NCBI GenBank assembly: GCA_021836665.1
Contig: JAKBHQ010000244.1
Location: 1 to 6,880, forward strand
DNA length: 6,880 nt
DNA from: Thermoplasmata archaeon
GTDB taxonomy: Bacteria; Actinomycetota; Acidimicrobiia; Acidimicrobiales; Acidimicrobiaceae
Direction of reading: 5' to 3'
Position 1 is the first letter of the stretch. Each line of letters begins with the position of its first letter. This document shows, piece by piece, positions 6,691 to 6,880 of this stretch. The notes under the pieces are model-generated. The model made no database searches, was not told the DNA's origin, and saw only the letters and a list, made by a program, of their open reading frames with translations. The position numbers and the translations under genes were made by a program.

Positions 6691-6734
6691 CCTATACATC
6701 CCTTTTGTCTCTAAGTTCTTTGCCCAGCCAAGAG

Positions 6735-6763
6735 AGTCTATGCGAATTCGGTTGTTCTGTCCG
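6735..6763 (-). promoter_or_regulatory. Candidate promoter for uppP
   Basis: On the minus strand CGGACA (6763-6758) and TAGACT (6740-6735) are 17 bases apart. Each agrees with the housekeeping consensus at four of six positions. The start would be near 6728, giving a leader of about 45 bases. It is the best-spaced pair I found upstream of uppP, but such matches are common by chance. Confidence 0.28.
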
Positions 6764-6795
6764 ACTTAAGCGATACGAAGCAGTAGGGCATGGCT

Positions 6796-6830
6796 AGTTT
6801 AGAGACTAAATTGAGCCGGTATCGGCTTAA
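6796..6830. other. Two adjacent hairpins at the right edge
   Basis: AGTTTAG (6796-6802) pairs with CTAAATT (6806-6812), with one G-U pair. TTGAGCCG (6811-6818) pairs with CGGCTTAA (6823-6830) around GTAT. The second stem is complete only on the plus transcript, where one pair is G-U. A minus-strand frame entering from the right edge stops at 6829-6827 after 17 residues, so the hairpins could mark the end of a gene beyond the window. No gene is called in 6683-6880. Confidence 0.2.
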
Positions 6831-6880
6831 AACATCCCAAGTTGATCGGTTCGAATAGACAATGTCATTGCGTTGCTAGT

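Noticed and set aside
6840..6862. Possible tRNA T-arm (GGTTCGAAT)
   Set aside because: The bases on either side of the TTCGAAT loop do not pair as a five-base T stem, and no acceptor or anticodon arm is present nearby. The similar TTCGAATC near 1038 fails for the same reason.

Overview
The window looks like chromosomal DNA of a moderate-GC bacterium, most likely an actinobacterium. The main evidence is the undecaprenyl-diphosphatase, which has the ELFPISSLGHS form I associate with actinobacterial homologues. A member of the Acidimicrobiia-like moderate-GC lineages would fit, but this is a judgement from protein style, not a measured placement. I see no insertion sequence, prophage, CRISPR array, tRNA or rRNA.

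Layout. (1) Positions 1-890, plus strand: the 3' part of a short KdpD-type protein, entering the window at its Walker B region and ending after a universal-stress-protein (USP) domain, with no histidine kinase. (2) Positions 891-1239: an intergenic region with three consecutive stem-loops, then a plausible promoter whose -35 element lies inside an inverted repeat, and a strong ribosome-binding site. (3) Positions 1240-5358, plus strand: a 1372-residue multidomain signalling protein read as globin, GAF, EAL, helical segment, GAF and four PAS domains. The EAL catalytic residues are all present and there is no GGDEF, so it is predicted to be a dedicated cyclic-di-GMP phosphodiesterase under heavy sensory control. 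(4) Positions 5359-5770: a convergent intergenic region with a hairpin after the phosphodiesterase gene and two low-confidence small ORFs. (5) Positions 5771-6682, minus strand: uppP/bacA, the membrane phosphatase that recycles undecaprenyl diphosphate, with a possible promoter upstream. (6) Positions 6683-6880: a short non-coding edge with two adjacent hairpins.

Working together. The plus-strand genes both belong to signal perception. The KdpD fragment belongs to a family linked to potassium control and, in some bacteria, cyclic-di-AMP binding. The large protein probably senses a gas through its globin and further signals through GAF and PAS domains, to tune cyclic-di-GMP breakdown. They are separated by about 350 bases and a candidate promoter, so co-regulation is not shown. 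uppP is convergent and serves cell-wall lipid-carrier recycling; no functional link to the other two is evident. The most distinctive item is the phosphodiesterase architecture: its output domain lies in the first half, and the four-PAS array ends the protein with no effector after it.
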